64,000 nucleotides of DNA, taken from NCBI GenBank assembly GCA_937980205.1, contig CALJKW010000023.1:1-64000 (forward strand), given 5' to 3'. Each line of letters begins with the position of its first letter. Within the stretch, counting starts at the first letter, position 1. Shown here piece by piece: positions 23,871 to 33,288 of the stretch. The translations under genes and the position numbers were made by a program. This DNA is from an uncultured Myxococcales bacterium (GTDB taxonomy: Bacteria > Myxococcota > Myxococcia > Myxococcales > Myxococcaceae). A model generated the notes under the pieces. That model ran no database searches, was not told the DNA's origin, and was given only the letters and a program-made list of their open reading frames with translations.

Positions 23871-24820
23871 AGCTTCTCGTCGATGACGGCCTGCGCGCGC
23901 AGCTCCTGGATGTACTGCTCGGTGTACTTCTCGAGCTGCTGCTGGAGCATGCGGCCGCGGATCTGATCTTTCAGCTCGTCGAAGCCCTTGGCGGCGACCG
24001 CGCGGCGGTCTTCGACCTTGATGACGTGCCAGCCGAACTTGGTGCGAATCGGATCGGAGATGCCGCCGATGGGCAGCGTGAACGCCGCCCTCTCGAACTC
24101 GGGCACCATGACGCCGCGGCGGAAGAAGCCGAGGTCGCCGCCGTCGGCGGCCGAGGGACCTTCGCTCTTCTTCTTCGCGAGCTCGATGAAGTCGGTGCCC
24201 GGCTGGCGCGCCTCTTCGGCGAGCGCCACGGCCTTCTTGCGCGCGGCCTCGACCTGGTCCGGCGTCGCCTTCGGAGCGACCTGCACGAGCAGGTGCCGCG
24301 CGTGGACCTCGGCGTCTTCGCTCTCCATCTTCGCGAGCTTGGCGTACTCGACCTTCAGGTCCTCGTCCGAGACCTTCACCTTGCTGCGGACCTTGAGGTT
24401 GATGAGCTTCAGCCGCGCCAGGTGCTTCTTCATGAACTGGCGGTAGCCCGACATCGTGTAGCCCTCTTGCATCAGGAGCTTCTCGAACTGCTCGCCGTCG
24501 ATGCCGTTCTGCTTCTTCACGTCTTCGATGCCGAGGTCGACCTCGGCGTCGGAGACGTCGATATTGAGCTCGCGCAGCTGCGACTCCATCAGCTTCTCGC
24601 CGATGAGCATGTCGAGCGCGCGCTTCAGGGCCGCGGCGCGCAGCTCGGAGCGCTTCTTCGGATCAGGCTCGGCGCGAATGCGCTGCATCTCGGGCGCGGC
24701 GCGGGCCTCGACCTCGGAGAGCGCGACGATGTCCTTGTTCACCACCGCCGCGATGCGGTCGACGAGCTCGGCGGCCGCCGGAACGGCGATCAGCAGGGCG
24801 AGGAAGATGACGCGCTTCAC
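23867..24820 (-). CDS. SurA-like periplasmic peptidyl-prolyl isomerase/chaperone
   Basis: 317 residues from GTG 24820 (VKRVIFLALLIAVPAAAELVDRI, signal peptide). A SurA-like N-terminal chaperone domain (VVNKDIVALSEVE, MLIGEKLMESQLRELNIDVSDAEVD, GYRQFMKKHLARLKLINLKV) is followed by one parvulin domain (VHARHLLVQV, DFIELAKKKSEGPSAADGGDLGFFRRGVM, PIRTKFGWHVIKVEDRRA). E. coli SurA has two parvulin domains, this one has one. It should help fold outer-membrane proteins. Coupled to pdxA. Confidence 0.88.
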   Translation of the reverse strand: MKRVIFLALLIAVPAAAELVDRIAAVVNKDIVALSEVEARAAPEMQRIRAEPDPKKRSELRAAALKRALDMLIGEKLMESQLRELNIDVSDAEVDLGIEDVKKQNGIDGEQFEKLLMQEGYTMSGYRQFMKKHLARLKLINLKVRSKVKVSDEDLKVEYAKLAKMESEDAEVHARHLLVQVAPKATPDQVEAARKKAVALAEEARQPGTDFIELAKKKSEGPSAADGGDLGFFRRGVMVPEFERAAFTLPIGGISDPIRTKFGWHVIKVEDRRAVAAKGFDELKDQIRGRMLQQQLEKYTEQYIQELRAQAVIDEKL

Positions 24821-24842
24821 GGGGCGTTCACGTACCACGATT

Positions 24843-25580
24843 CTAAAGCCCTGCCATTGCCGAGAAGTAGCTCACCACGCGGTCCTTGAACTGCGGCCGG
24901 GTGTAGACGTCGAGGGCCTTCGTCTCGATGGCGTCGGCGATCACGGCCGCGACCTCGTCGGCGGTCTGGCCTCCCGGCAGCGAGCGCGAGTCCATGCCGC
25001 CGTGCAGGGCGTTGAGCCCGAACTCGGTGAAGGTGATGCCGGGCGAGACGAGCGTGACCGTGACGCCCGAGTCCTTCAGCTCGACGCGCAGGTCCGCCGT
25101 CAGCGAGTTCAGCGCGTGCTTCGCGGCGGAGTACGCAGAGCGAACAGGCAGCTCGGGCACGCGGCCGAGCAGCGACGAGACGTTGACGATCTGCCCGGCG
25201 CGCCGCGGCTTCATGTGCGCGGCCGCGACCTGCATGCCGTACAGCGCGGACTTGACGTTGATGCGCATCATCTCGTCGACGTCGTCGTCGGTGAGCTCGA
25301 GCACCGTGCGCGAGATGCCGCGGCCGGCGTTGTTCACCCAGACGTCGACGCGGCCGTGCTGCTGCACCGCGGCGTCGAGCAGCGCCTTCACGTCGCCGCG
25401 CTTCGTGACGTCGGTGACGACGGCGAGCCCTGCGCACTCGCGGGCGACGGCGGTGAGCTCTCTCTCTCGGCGCGCGGCGAGCACGGGCCTGCCTCCGCGC
25501 GCGGCGACGCGCCGGGCGAGCGCGGCGCCGATGCCGGTGCTGGCGCCGGTGATGACGACGACCTGATCCTTCAGGCTCAT
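24843..25580 (-). CDS. Short-chain dehydrogenase/reductase
   Basis: 245 residues from ATG 25580. Classical SDR motifs: VVITGASTGIGAALARRVA (NAD(P) Rossmann glycine loop), WVNNAGRGIS (NNAG), IVNVSSLLGRVPEL (catalytic Ser), SAYSAAKHALNSLT (YxxxK) and VSPGITFTEF (PG motif). AARRERE after beta-2 suggests NADP preference. Substrate unknown. First gene of a five-gene minus-strand group that ends with the FHA-like gene; the gap to the next gene is 22 bases. Confidence 0.9.
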   Translation of the reverse strand: MSLKDQVVVITGASTGIGAALARRVAARGGRPVLAARRERELTAVARECAGLAVVTDVTKRGDVKALLDAAVQQHGRVDVWVNNAGRGISRTVLELTDDDVDEMMRINVKSALYGMQVAAAHMKPRRAGQIVNVSSLLGRVPELPVRSAYSAAKHALNSLTADLRVELKDSGVTVTLVSPGITFTEFGLNALHGGMDSRSLPGGQTADEVAAVIADAIETKALDVYTRPQFKDRVVSYFSAMAGL

Positions 25581-25760
25581 GCGAGCGCTTGTAGCGCCGG
25601 CGAGCTCTGGCGGCGAGGTCCGACCGCGGCCTCCCACAGCTCGAGCGAGGAGCAGCGGCCATGGCTTCGGCCCGACGCCCCCGCGCGAGGGGGATGCTGC
25701 GGAGACGACATTGAAGCGGGCGCGTGTTGCCACGGTTGGGAGTAAGGTTGACCCCACGAC

Positions 25761-26525
25761 ATGGCTGCGCTGCTCGTGGCGTTCATGCTGTCGGCCGCTG
25801 AGGCGACGGAGGAGCTGAAGATCGCGACTCCCGGGCTCGTGGTGACGGGGCTCGAGTCGTCACTGTCCGCGCCGCTGACGGATCAGCTGGCGCGCCCGTT
25901 CGCGCCGATTCGCGTGGTGACTCCGCGCGACATCGCCGCGCTGCTCGGCCTCGAGCGGCAGAAGGAGCTGCTCGGCTGCAGCGACTCGGGCGAGTGCCTC
26001 GCCGAGCTGGGCAACGCGCTCGGCGTCCAGGGCGTGCTGCTCGGCGACGTGCTCCACCTCGGGAAGAAGATTCAGGTGAACGCGCGGATCATCGACCCCG
26101 TCGGGGGGCGCCCGCTCGCCACGTCGGCCGTCACCGTCGACGCGGAGGAGCAGCTGCTCGAGGCGCTGACGCGCGTGGGCCTCGACCTGAGGCGGCAGTT
26201 CTACGTGGCGCGCGGGCTCGTGCCGCCTCCCGAGCTCGTGGCCCAGCCCGCGCCCGAGGCGAGCGGCGGCACGCGCCGCTTCTTCCCGATTCCCGCGGCG
26301 CTCGCGGGCGCGTTCGCCATCGGCGGTGGCGTCTTGCTCGGCCTGTCCGAGGGCTCGTACCGGCAGCTCACCGCCGGCATGCCGAACAGCCTCACCGGCG
26401 AGCGCGCGGTCGCGGTCGCCAACGAGGGCAAGGCGTTTCAGCTCGTCGGCACGCTGCTGCTCGGCCTCGCGGGAATCTCCCTCGTGGTCGCCGTCGGGCT
26501 GTTGCTGTTCGGGAGCCGCGAATGA
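25761..26525 (+). CDS. Exported or membrane protein of the myxobacterial TolB/FlgO-like type, unknown
   Basis: 254 residues. MAALLVAFMLSAAEA is a short signal. The first domain (KIATPGLVVTGLESSLSAPL, VVTPRDIAALLGLERQKELLGC, CLAELGNALGVQGVLLGDV, NARIIDPVGGRPLATSAV) has the alternating strands and helices seen in small TolB-N/FlgO-like domains. Two hydrophobic segments follow (about 175-195 and 225-250), so the C-terminus is membrane-bound. It is coupled by ATGA to the next lipoprotein gene. Function unknown. Confidence 0.75.
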   Translation: MAALLVAFMLSAAEATEELKIATPGLVVTGLESSLSAPLTDQLARPFAPIRVVTPRDIAALLGLERQKELLGCSDSGECLAELGNALGVQGVLLGDVLHLGKKIQVNARIIDPVGGRPLATSAVTVDAEEQLLEALTRVGLDLRRQFYVARGLVPPPELVAQPAPEASGGTRRFFPIPAALAGAFAIGGGVLLGLSEGSYRQLTAGMPNSLTGERAVAVANEGKAFQLVGTLLLGLAGISLVVAVGLLLFGSRE

Positions 26526-27832
26526 AGCGCGCGCTCGTCGCCGTCCTCGCGCTCGCCGGGTGCCGGAACTTCAACCAGGCGCTCATCGACTGCTTCGAGA
26601 ACGGCGTGTGCATCGACGGCGGCAGCGCGGGCGCAGGCGGGGGCTCCGCGGGCGGGGGCTCCACCGGCGGCGGCTCCACCGGCGGCGGCTCCACGGGCGG
26701 TGGCTCCACGGGCGGTGGCGCGGGCGGTGGCGCGGGCGGCTCGGCGGGCTCGGCGGGGGGCGGGTCGGGAGGCGGCCTCGGCGGTGGCGCGAACGGCGGC
26801 GGAGCCGCGGGCGGCAGCGGAGGAGGGGCTTCGAATCCGAACGTGTGGGGGCTGGTGCCCGGCGAGCAGGTGCTGCTCGCCGCTCCGGGCACGGTTGCGG
26901 AAACGACGCTGGCGGTCACGAGGCCCATCGGTGCGTCCGACCTCGTCGAGCTCTTCGTCGAGCGCCCCGACGGCGGCGCCCTCGCGCTGCCGAACACCTT
27001 CGCGCTCAACGGCAACGTCGCCTTCGAGAGCTTTCTGACCGTGTGGGCTCCGTCGCAGTGGGATGCGGGAGCGCTCCCGTTTTCGGTCGCTGCGTACAGC
27101 AAGAACACGGGGCTTCTGCTGGCGCGGACGCAGCTGCAGCTCGTTCACCGCGCGCCCTCGCCGACGCTGCTCGTGGACGACGACGTGCGCGGCTCGAACC
27201 CACCGCTGACGCTGCTCCCCTCGGACGAAGATGTCGCCTGGCGAGACGTGCTCGGCGGGCGCGATGCCGGCTTCGACCGCTTCGTGCTCCCCGCCATCTC
27301 GGACGGCGGTGAGCTGCGCGGCGTCATCGACGGCTATTCGAACGTCGTCTGGTACCTCGGCGAGGACTACTCATCCACCGCGCTCGGCCCCGAGAACGAG
27401 GAGACGCTGGTCGCGTGGCTCGGCGACGGTGGCCGGAGGTTCGTCTTCTCCTCGGTCGCGTATCTGTACTGGTGGGAGGGCGACTGGATGACCGTGGCGC
27501 GGCCGTTCATCCGCGACCAGCTCGGAGCGATCGGCGCCGACTACGCGTACGAGAGCGGCATTCGTCAGTTCAGCGGCGCCAACGTCGAGGTGCCCTACGG
27601 CGGCTTCAACTCGGTGCAGCTCTCGTATCTGAACCCGAGCCCGACGACCGACGTGCTGATCCGCGAGACGACTCCCGACTCGGGGCTGGCGGTGACGACC
27701 CGCTACCGCACCGATGCAGGGTCGACCGTCGTGTTCTCCACCATCGGCCCCGAAGCCATCCGGCCGCCCAACGCCGGCGACACGCAGCGCCGGCTCATGC
27801 ACTTCCTGCTCGACGGCGCCGGATTTCCTTGA
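26522..27832 (+). CDS. Lipoprotein with long Gly/Ser/Thr linker, unknown
   Basis: 436 residues; ATG 26522 overlaps the previous stop (ATGA). MKRALVAVLALAGC is the signal (Cys14). Residues about 33-110 are a low-complexity linker built on GGGSTGGGS and GGGAGGSAG. The distal domain of about 320 residues begins with a beta-sandwich-like region (GEQVLLAAPGTVAETTLAV) and then an alpha/beta part (LLVDDDVRGSNPPLTLLPSDED, VIDGYSNVVWYLGEDY, FVFSSVAYLYW) that resembles a class I glutamine-amidotransferase-like or trehalose-utilisation-type fold without a visible catalytic Cys. Surface protein of unknown role. Confidence 0.8.
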   Translation: MKRALVAVLALAGCRNFNQALIDCFENGVCIDGGSAGAGGGSAGGGSTGGGSTGGGSTGGGSTGGGAGGGAGGSAGSAGGGSGGGLGGGANGGGAAGGSGGGASNPNVWGLVPGEQVLLAAPGTVAETTLAVTRPIGASDLVELFVERPDGGALALPNTFALNGNVAFESFLTVWAPSQWDAGALPFSVAAYSKNTGLLLARTQLQLVHRAPSPTLLVDDDVRGSNPPLTLLPSDEDVAWRDVLGGRDAGFDRFVLPAISDGGELRGVIDGYSNVVWYLGEDYSSTALGPENEETLVAWLGDGGRRFVFSSVAYLYWWEGDWMTVARPFIRDQLGAIGADYAYESGIRQFSGANVEVPYGGFNSVQLSYLNPSPTTDVLIRETTPDSGLAVTTRYRTDAGSTVVFSTIGPEAIRPPNAGDTQRRLMHFLLDGAGFP

Positions 27833-27864
27833 TGCCTACGTGTAGGTGTTGAGGCGCGCCCAAA

Positions 27865-27882
27865 CCACAGAAACGACTGTGG
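27865..27882 (+). terminator. Weak hairpin after the lipoprotein gene
   Basis: CCACAG and CTGTGG arms with loop AAACGA, 33 bases after the stop at 27832; a small palindrome CTACGTGTAG lies at 27836-27845. There is no T-run, so termination is uncertain. Confidence 0.3.
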
Positions 27883-27910
27883 CCTCCGGGGCGACAATGG
27901 CTTTGCCCTC

Positions 27911-28714
27911 ATGGAAATCACGGTCCGCCGCGGTCAGACCCTCTCCGCTCTCGCTCAACAGTACGGCACCACCTGGCAGCACCTCGCCGAGCTCAACGGC
28001 ATCACCGACCCGCGCCGGCTTCAGGCCGGGCAGCGGCTGACGGTGCCGGACCAGTTCGACGGCGGCCTCACCGAGACCACGCGCCGGACGACCGACGGCG
28101 ACGGCTTCGTCGATCGCCGCTCCGAGCCGGCGCCGGTCACCAGCGTTCAGGCGAACGGCCGCACGTACCCCGCGTCGGCCGACGGCACTCCGCTGTTCCG
28201 CCAGGGCGACCCCGAGTGGGGCGGCCGCACGCTCGGCCGCCGCTGGACGCTGAGCCAGTCGGGCTGCGCGATGACGGCGGCGGCGATGGCGCTGTCGAAG
28301 ATCTCCGGCCGCACGATGAACCCGGGCGAGCTCGACCGGTACCTCGATCGCAACGGCGGGTACTCGGGCGACGCGCTGCGGTGGGACGTCGCGGCGCGCG
28401 CGTTCGGCTTGAGCGCCCAGCGCCCTGCCTTCAGCCTCGACCGCATCAACCAGGAGATCGACGCCGGGCGGCCGGTCGTCGTCGGCGTCGACTACAAGCG
28501 CGGCAGCCGCGGCGGCGCCAACGGGACCGACCACTGGGTCACCATCACCGGCCGCGAGCGCGACGCGCAGGGCCGCTCGGTGTACCTCGCGAACGACCCG
28601 GCCACCGGCCGCCAGTTCCGCTTCCGCGAGGAGAACGGCCGGCTCGTCAGCGACTACGTCTCCCGCACCGGGCGGCCGTACCAGACGACACGCACCCTCG
28701 TGACGTTCGGCTGA
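27911..28714 (+). CDS. LysM protein with C39-like (papain-fold) cysteine peptidase domain
   Basis: 267 residues from ATG 27911 with no signal peptide. A LysM domain occupies residues 2-46 (ITVRRGQTLSALAQQYGTTW, LQAGQRLTVP). After a linker comes a papain-like C39_2-type domain: QSGCAMTAAAMALSK (Cys119, with a preceding Gln-Ser for the oxyanion hole), DHWVTITG (His208) and YLANDPATG (Asn/Asp). The domain could cut peptide crosslinks or a protein. LysM normally binds peptidoglycan, so the lack of a signal implies another export route or release by lysis. A second LysM-peptidase lies at 55018. Confidence 0.85.
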   Translation: MEITVRRGQTLSALAQQYGTTWQHLAELNGITDPRRLQAGQRLTVPDQFDGGLTETTRRTTDGDGFVDRRSEPAPVTSVQANGRTYPASADGTPLFRQGDPEWGGRTLGRRWTLSQSGCAMTAAAMALSKISGRTMNPGELDRYLDRNGGYSGDALRWDVAARAFGLSAQRPAFSLDRINQEIDAGRPVVVGVDYKRGSRGGANGTDHWVTITGRERDAQGRSVYLANDPATGRQFRFREENGRLVSDYVSRTGRPYQTTRTLVTFG

Positions 28715-28808
28715 GTCGGTCGTCTCTTCGCGCTCGGCTCACGGGCGAGATTCTCGCCCTGCTCCGCGACGGTCAGACGGCGCCAGTCGCTGCGCGCCGA
28801 ACGCGGGC

Positions 28809-28844
28809 TTGACAGCCGGCATCGATATACGTTCATATATCGAT
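28809..28844 (+). promoter_or_regulatory. Promoter with overlapping perfect palindrome, methionine/cysteine operon
   Basis: TTGACA (28809-28814) is a perfect -35 element. Downstream lies a perfect 9-base inverted repeat, ATCGATATA (28821-28829) and TATATCGAT (28836-28844), with CGTTCA between. The -10 region (around 28832-28839) falls inside it, so a dimeric repressor bound here would block polymerase. AT-rich dyads of this shape are typical of ArsR-family regulators, including those controlling methionine cycle genes; that assignment is an inference. Confidence 0.7.
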
Positions 28845-28846
28845 TT

Positions 28847-28860
28847 GCAGCAGGTGCTGC
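28847..28860 (+). repeat. Short inverted repeat in the leader
   Basis: GCAGCA and TGCTGC arms with a 2-base centre, directly downstream of the operator and near the predicted transcription start. It could be a second operator or the first hairpin of the 5' leader. Confidence 0.4.
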
Positions 28861-28877
28861 GGCGCGAGACTTTGGCC

Positions 28878-28913
28878 CACCTTGGGTGACGCGCCTTACA
28901 AATCTCACCCTAA

Positions 28914-28916
<3 letters not shown>
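28878..28916 (+). promoter_or_regulatory. Leader hairpin reaching into the start codon
   Basis: CACCTTGGGTGA (28878-28889) can pair with TCACCCTAAGTG (28905-28916) at ten of twelve positions, with a 15-base loop. The right arm includes the GTG at 28914. If that is the start, the hairpin would hide it. If translation starts at GTG 28953 the hairpin lies in the leader. A translation-control element is possible; it fits no riboswitch class that I know. Confidence 0.35.
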
Positions 28917-30160
<1,244 letters not shown>

Positions 30161-30164
<4 letters not shown>

Positions 30165-31135
30165 GCTCGCTCGTCGATCTGCGGCTGGGCGTGGGCGTCG
30201 TCGGTCGCGGCAACGTCGGTCGCGAGCTGCTCGCGATGTTGCCCGAGGCCGGGCTGAAGTTCGTGGCGGCCATCGACACGAAGTCGCCGCTGAGCGCCGA
30301 GGGGCTCGTCGAGGCGCTGGCAGATCATCCCCGCGCGGTGCTGGTCGACTGCACGGCGGCGGACGGCTTCGAGAAGCTGTACCTCGACGCGCTCTCGCGC
30401 GGCGTGCACGTGGTGACGGCGAACAAGAAGCCGCTCGTCGCGTCGCTGGCTGCGCGCGCCGAGCTGCTCGCGGCGTCGAAGCGCGCGCAGCTCAGGTACG
30501 AGACGACCGTCGGCGCGGGGCTGCCGGTCATCGAGCCGCTGAAGGACCTGGTCCGCACCGGCGACGAGGTGCGCCGCATCGAGGGCTCGTTCTCGGGCAC
30601 GCTCGGCTTCCTGTGCGGAGAGCTGTCGCGCGGCGTGCCGCTCTCGCGCGCGGTGCTGAGCGCGAAGCAGCTCGGCTTCACCGAGCCGGATCCGCGCGAG
30701 GACCTCGGCGGGCTCGACGTCGCGCGCAAGGCGCTCATCCTCGCGCGCGAGGTGGGGCTCGAGCTCGAGCTCCGCGACGTCGCGGTCGAGCCGTTCGTGC
30801 GGTTCGAGTCGGGCGGGACCGTCGACGCGTTCCTCGCGTCGCTCGAGGCGCACGACTACCCGTTCGCCGAGCGCGTGCGCTCGCAGACCGCCCAGGGGCG
30901 GACGCTGCGGTACCTCGCGACCGTCGACGTCGAGGCGAAGACGCTGAGCGTCGGGCCGCGCTGGGTCGAGGCTTCACACCCCGCCGCGCAGCTGCGCGGC
31001 ACCGAGTCGCTCGTCACGTATACGACGCGCCGGTACGCGGATTACCCGATGCGGATTCAGGGGCCCGGCGCCGGCGCGCAGGTGACGGCGGCTGGAGTGC
31101 TCGCCGACGTGCTCGCGGTGCAGCGCTCGAGCTGA
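30161..31135 (+). CDS. hom: Homoserine dehydrogenase, short form without ACT domain
   Basis: 324 residues; ATG 30161 overlaps the previous stop. NAD(P)-binding loop GVGVVGRGNVGRELL, then VTANKKPLVA, LRYETTVGAGLPVIEPLKDL, RIEGSFSGTLGFLC and the catalytic block GFTEPDPREDLGGLDVARKALILAREVG are all typical. It lacks the C-terminal ACT regulatory domain, so feedback control by threonine is unlikely at the enzyme itself. It makes homoserine for Met/Thr and shares one transcript with the PLP enzyme. Confidence 0.92.
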
Positions 31136-31136
31136 C

Positions 31137-31160
31137 TCTCGCCGTTCACGCCGAGAGGGT
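31137..31160. repeat. Half-copy of the dispersed repeat
   Basis: ctctcgccgttcacgccgag is, in reverse complement, close to the half element at about 8213-8236 (ccctctcagcgtgaacggcg) and carries the gtgaacgg core seen in copies A and B. It directly follows the stop of hom. Confidence 0.5.
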
Positions 31161-31200
31161 TGCCCAGAGTTCGCGACCGTTCTCGCCCTCACCTCGTGCA

Positions 31201-31215
31201 GTCGTGCAGCACGAC
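31201..31215. terminator. Hairpin between convergent genes
   Basis: GTCGTG-CAG-CACGAC, a 6-bp stem with a 3-base loop, in the 108-base gap between hom and the PpiC-type gene. It could end transcription from either side, though no T-tract follows. Confidence 0.4.
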
Positions 31216-31243
31216 CGGCACTCCGCCGCCCGCGCTCCGCGCA

Positions 31244-32212
31244 TCACGGCTCTGTGGCTTTGGGTCTCGTCGGCCGCGTGTTCACGCTCTGCAGCGCTTC
31301 GTTGTTCACCTCGACCATCGCCGAAGCGCGCAGCTGCTTCACGTAGTCCTTCTGCGCCTTCTCGCGCAGCTCGGTGAGCAGCTTCTTCTCGATGGCCGAG
31401 CGCACCTCGGGCAGCTCGCGCTTCCGCGCCGGCTTCTTCTCCATCACCTTGAACAGGTGGAAGCCGTAGTCGGTGGAGACGACCTCCGAGACCTGGCCGA
31501 CGGGCAGCTTGAACAGCTGCTCCTCCATCTGGGGAGGCATCACGCCGCGCGGGAAGAAGCCGAGGTCTCCACCGACGCGCGCCTCGGGGCCGAGCGAGTA
31601 GCGGCGGGCGAGGTCGGGGAACTTCTTGCCGGCCCACAGCTGCTGCTGGAGCTTCTTCGCGTCGTCGAGGCCCTTCACGACGATCTGCGACGCGCGCACC
31701 TGCTCGGGCTCGGTGAAGTCGTTCGGGTGCTCGTCGTAGTAGCGGCGGATCTGATCTTCGGTGACGGCGACGCGCGCGTAGACCTCTTTCTCGAACAGCT
31801 TCTCGATGATGAGCTGCTCCTTGGTCTTGCGCTCGAGCTCGCTGCGGGTGGTCTGACCCTGCGCGAGCGCGGCGTCGAAGCTGCCGGCGGGGTATTCGCT
31901 CGCCAGCGCGAGCACGCGGCGGTCGACCTCTTCGGGGGTGACGCCGACCTGCGCGGTCTTCGCGGCGTGCAAGAGCAGCGTGCGCTCGATGAGCGTCTCG
32001 AGCAGCGCCTGCTTGAACGGCTCGGTCTGCTCGGGCGTGCGCGGCGGGACGCCCTCCATCGCCTGCAGCTCGCGCGAGAGCTCGACCTCGAACTCGTTCT
32101 TGGAGATGACCTCGCCGTTGATGGTGGCGACGGCGTTGGCGTCGGCCTTGGGCCGCACCTGCTCGGGGCAGGCGGCGAGCGCGACGGCGGCCAGCGCGAG
32201 CGCGCGCCTCAC
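31244..32212 (-). CDS. PpiC-type parvulin foldase lipoprotein (second of a pair)
   Basis: 322 residues from GTG 32212, overlapping the preceding stop (GTGA). ALAAVALAAC is the lipobox (Cys about 15). N-terminal SurA-like helices (ATINGEVISKNEFEVELSREL, LLETLIERTLLLHAAKTAQVGVTPEEVDRRV) precede a parvulin domain (VRASQIVVKGLDDAKKLQQQL, FPDLARRYSLGPEARVGGDLGFFPRGVMPP, VSTDYGFHLFKVMEKKPARKRELPEV). It should act as a lipid-anchored folding helper for outer-membrane or secreted proteins. Confidence 0.88.
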   Translation of the reverse strand: MRRALALAAVALAACPEQVRPKADANAVATINGEVISKNEFEVELSRELQAMEGVPPRTPEQTEPFKQALLETLIERTLLLHAAKTAQVGVTPEEVDRRVLALASEYPAGSFDAALAQGQTTRSELERKTKEQLIIEKLFEKEVYARVAVTEDQIRRYYDEHPNDFTEPEQVRASQIVVKGLDDAKKLQQQLWAGKKFPDLARRYSLGPEARVGGDLGFFPRGVMPPQMEEQLFKLPVGQVSEVVSTDYGFHLFKVMEKKPARKRELPEVRSAIEKKLLTELREKAQKDYVKQLRASAMVEVNNEALQSVNTRPTRPKATEP

Positions 32213-33186
32213 CGGTCCACCTTCTTCGGCTCGGGCGGCGGCACGAAGCCGGGCGGCACGCTCTTCGCTTCCACCGCGGGCGCCTTCACGTCGACCTCGA
32301 TGGCGCCGAGCGCGTTGTCGTCGACCTGGTAGGCGCTGTCTTTCTTCAGGCGCTCGAGCAGCTCGCGGTAGTGCTCCTGCTTCGCCTCGTTGGTGAGCGT
32401 GAGCTGAATCTGCGTGCGCACCTTGTCGACGGTGGCGTTGAGCGCGACCTGCCGGCCCTGCAGGCGGATGACGTGGTAGCCGTCTTTCGTCTCGACGAGC
32501 TTCGGGTACACCATGCCGATGCTGGTCAGCTGCGCCTGCGCCTCGACGAGCTCGGGGCCGAACTGCTGGCCCAGCTCGTCGTCGGAGAGGAAGCGCATGT
32601 CGCCCTCGATGGGCTGCGTGCGCGGCTCTTCGCTGCGCTCGCGCGCGAGCTTCGCGAAGCCGGCGTAGTCGAGCGGCTGCAGCTTGAGCGCCTCGGCGAG
32701 CGCCTCGTCGGCCTTCGCCTTGTTCTCTTTCTTGAAGAAGACGTGCGCGAGGCGGGTCATCGCGGGCTTCACGAAGTCGCTCTTGTGCTCGTCGTAGTAC
32801 TGCTGGATGCGGGCGTCCGAGACGTTGAACGCCTTCTCGTCGAGCTCAGCCTTCAAGAGCCGCTGCACCATGACCTTCTTCGCGGTCTCGACGACCTCGG
32901 GGTCGTTCTGCAGGCCGCGCTTGAGCGCCTCCTGGGTGAGCAGCTCGAAGCGGGCGAGGCCGTCGACGTACTCCTTCTTCTGCTCGAGCGTCTGGTAGCG
33001 CGCGCGCTGGTAGGGAGACATCTCGGCGAACCGGGCCTTGAGCTCGGCGTCGGTGATGGAGTCGCCCTTCCACGTCGCGACGGGCTTTCCGCCCTCGGGC
33101 TTTTTGCGGTGGAAGTCCATGCCGCCCGACGGCTTGTCGCAGGCGGTGACGAGGAGGAGGACTGCGAGCGGGAGCTTTGGCTTCAA
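32209..33186 (-). CDS. PpiC-type parvulin foldase lipoprotein (first of a pair)
   Basis: 325 residues. MKPKLPLAVLLLVTAC is the lipoprotein signal (Cys16). A chaperone part (VATWKGDSITDAELKARFAEMSP, LARFELLTQEALKRGLQNDPEVVETAKKV) and a degenerate parvulin domain (RLAHVFFKKENKAKADEALAEAL, FAKLARERSEEPRTQPIEGDMRFLSDDEL, PKLVETKDGYHVIRLQGRQ) can be seen. A Pro-rich tail (PPGFVPPPEPKK) follows. Together with the coupled gene at 31244 it forms a two-foldase operon, as often found in myxobacteria. Confidence 0.85.
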   Translation of the reverse strand: MKPKLPLAVLLLVTACDKPSGGMDFHRKKPEGGKPVATWKGDSITDAELKARFAEMSPYQRARYQTLEQKKEYVDGLARFELLTQEALKRGLQNDPEVVETAKKVMVQRLLKAELDEKAFNVSDARIQQYYDEHKSDFVKPAMTRLAHVFFKKENKAKADEALAEALKLQPLDYAGFAKLARERSEEPRTQPIEGDMRFLSDDELGQQFGPELVEAQAQLTSIGMVYPKLVETKDGYHVIRLQGRQVALNATVDKVRTQIQLTLTNEAKQEHYRELLERLKKDSAYQVDDNALGAIEVDVKAPAVEAKSVPPGFVPPPEPKKVDR

Positions 33187-33288
33187 GAGTCAGCGCCGAG
33201 ATACCGCCACAGCGCATCGAGGTCGAGCGTCAGACCACGAATTCCGAAGGACCTCGAGCGTGCCGTCGCTCGGCTATGGTGCCGCCCC

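Noticed and set aside
26825..26840. T-loop-like sequence (gcttcgaatccg) as a hint of a tRNA
   Set aside because: It lies inside the lipoprotein coding region and no cloverleaf arms flank it.
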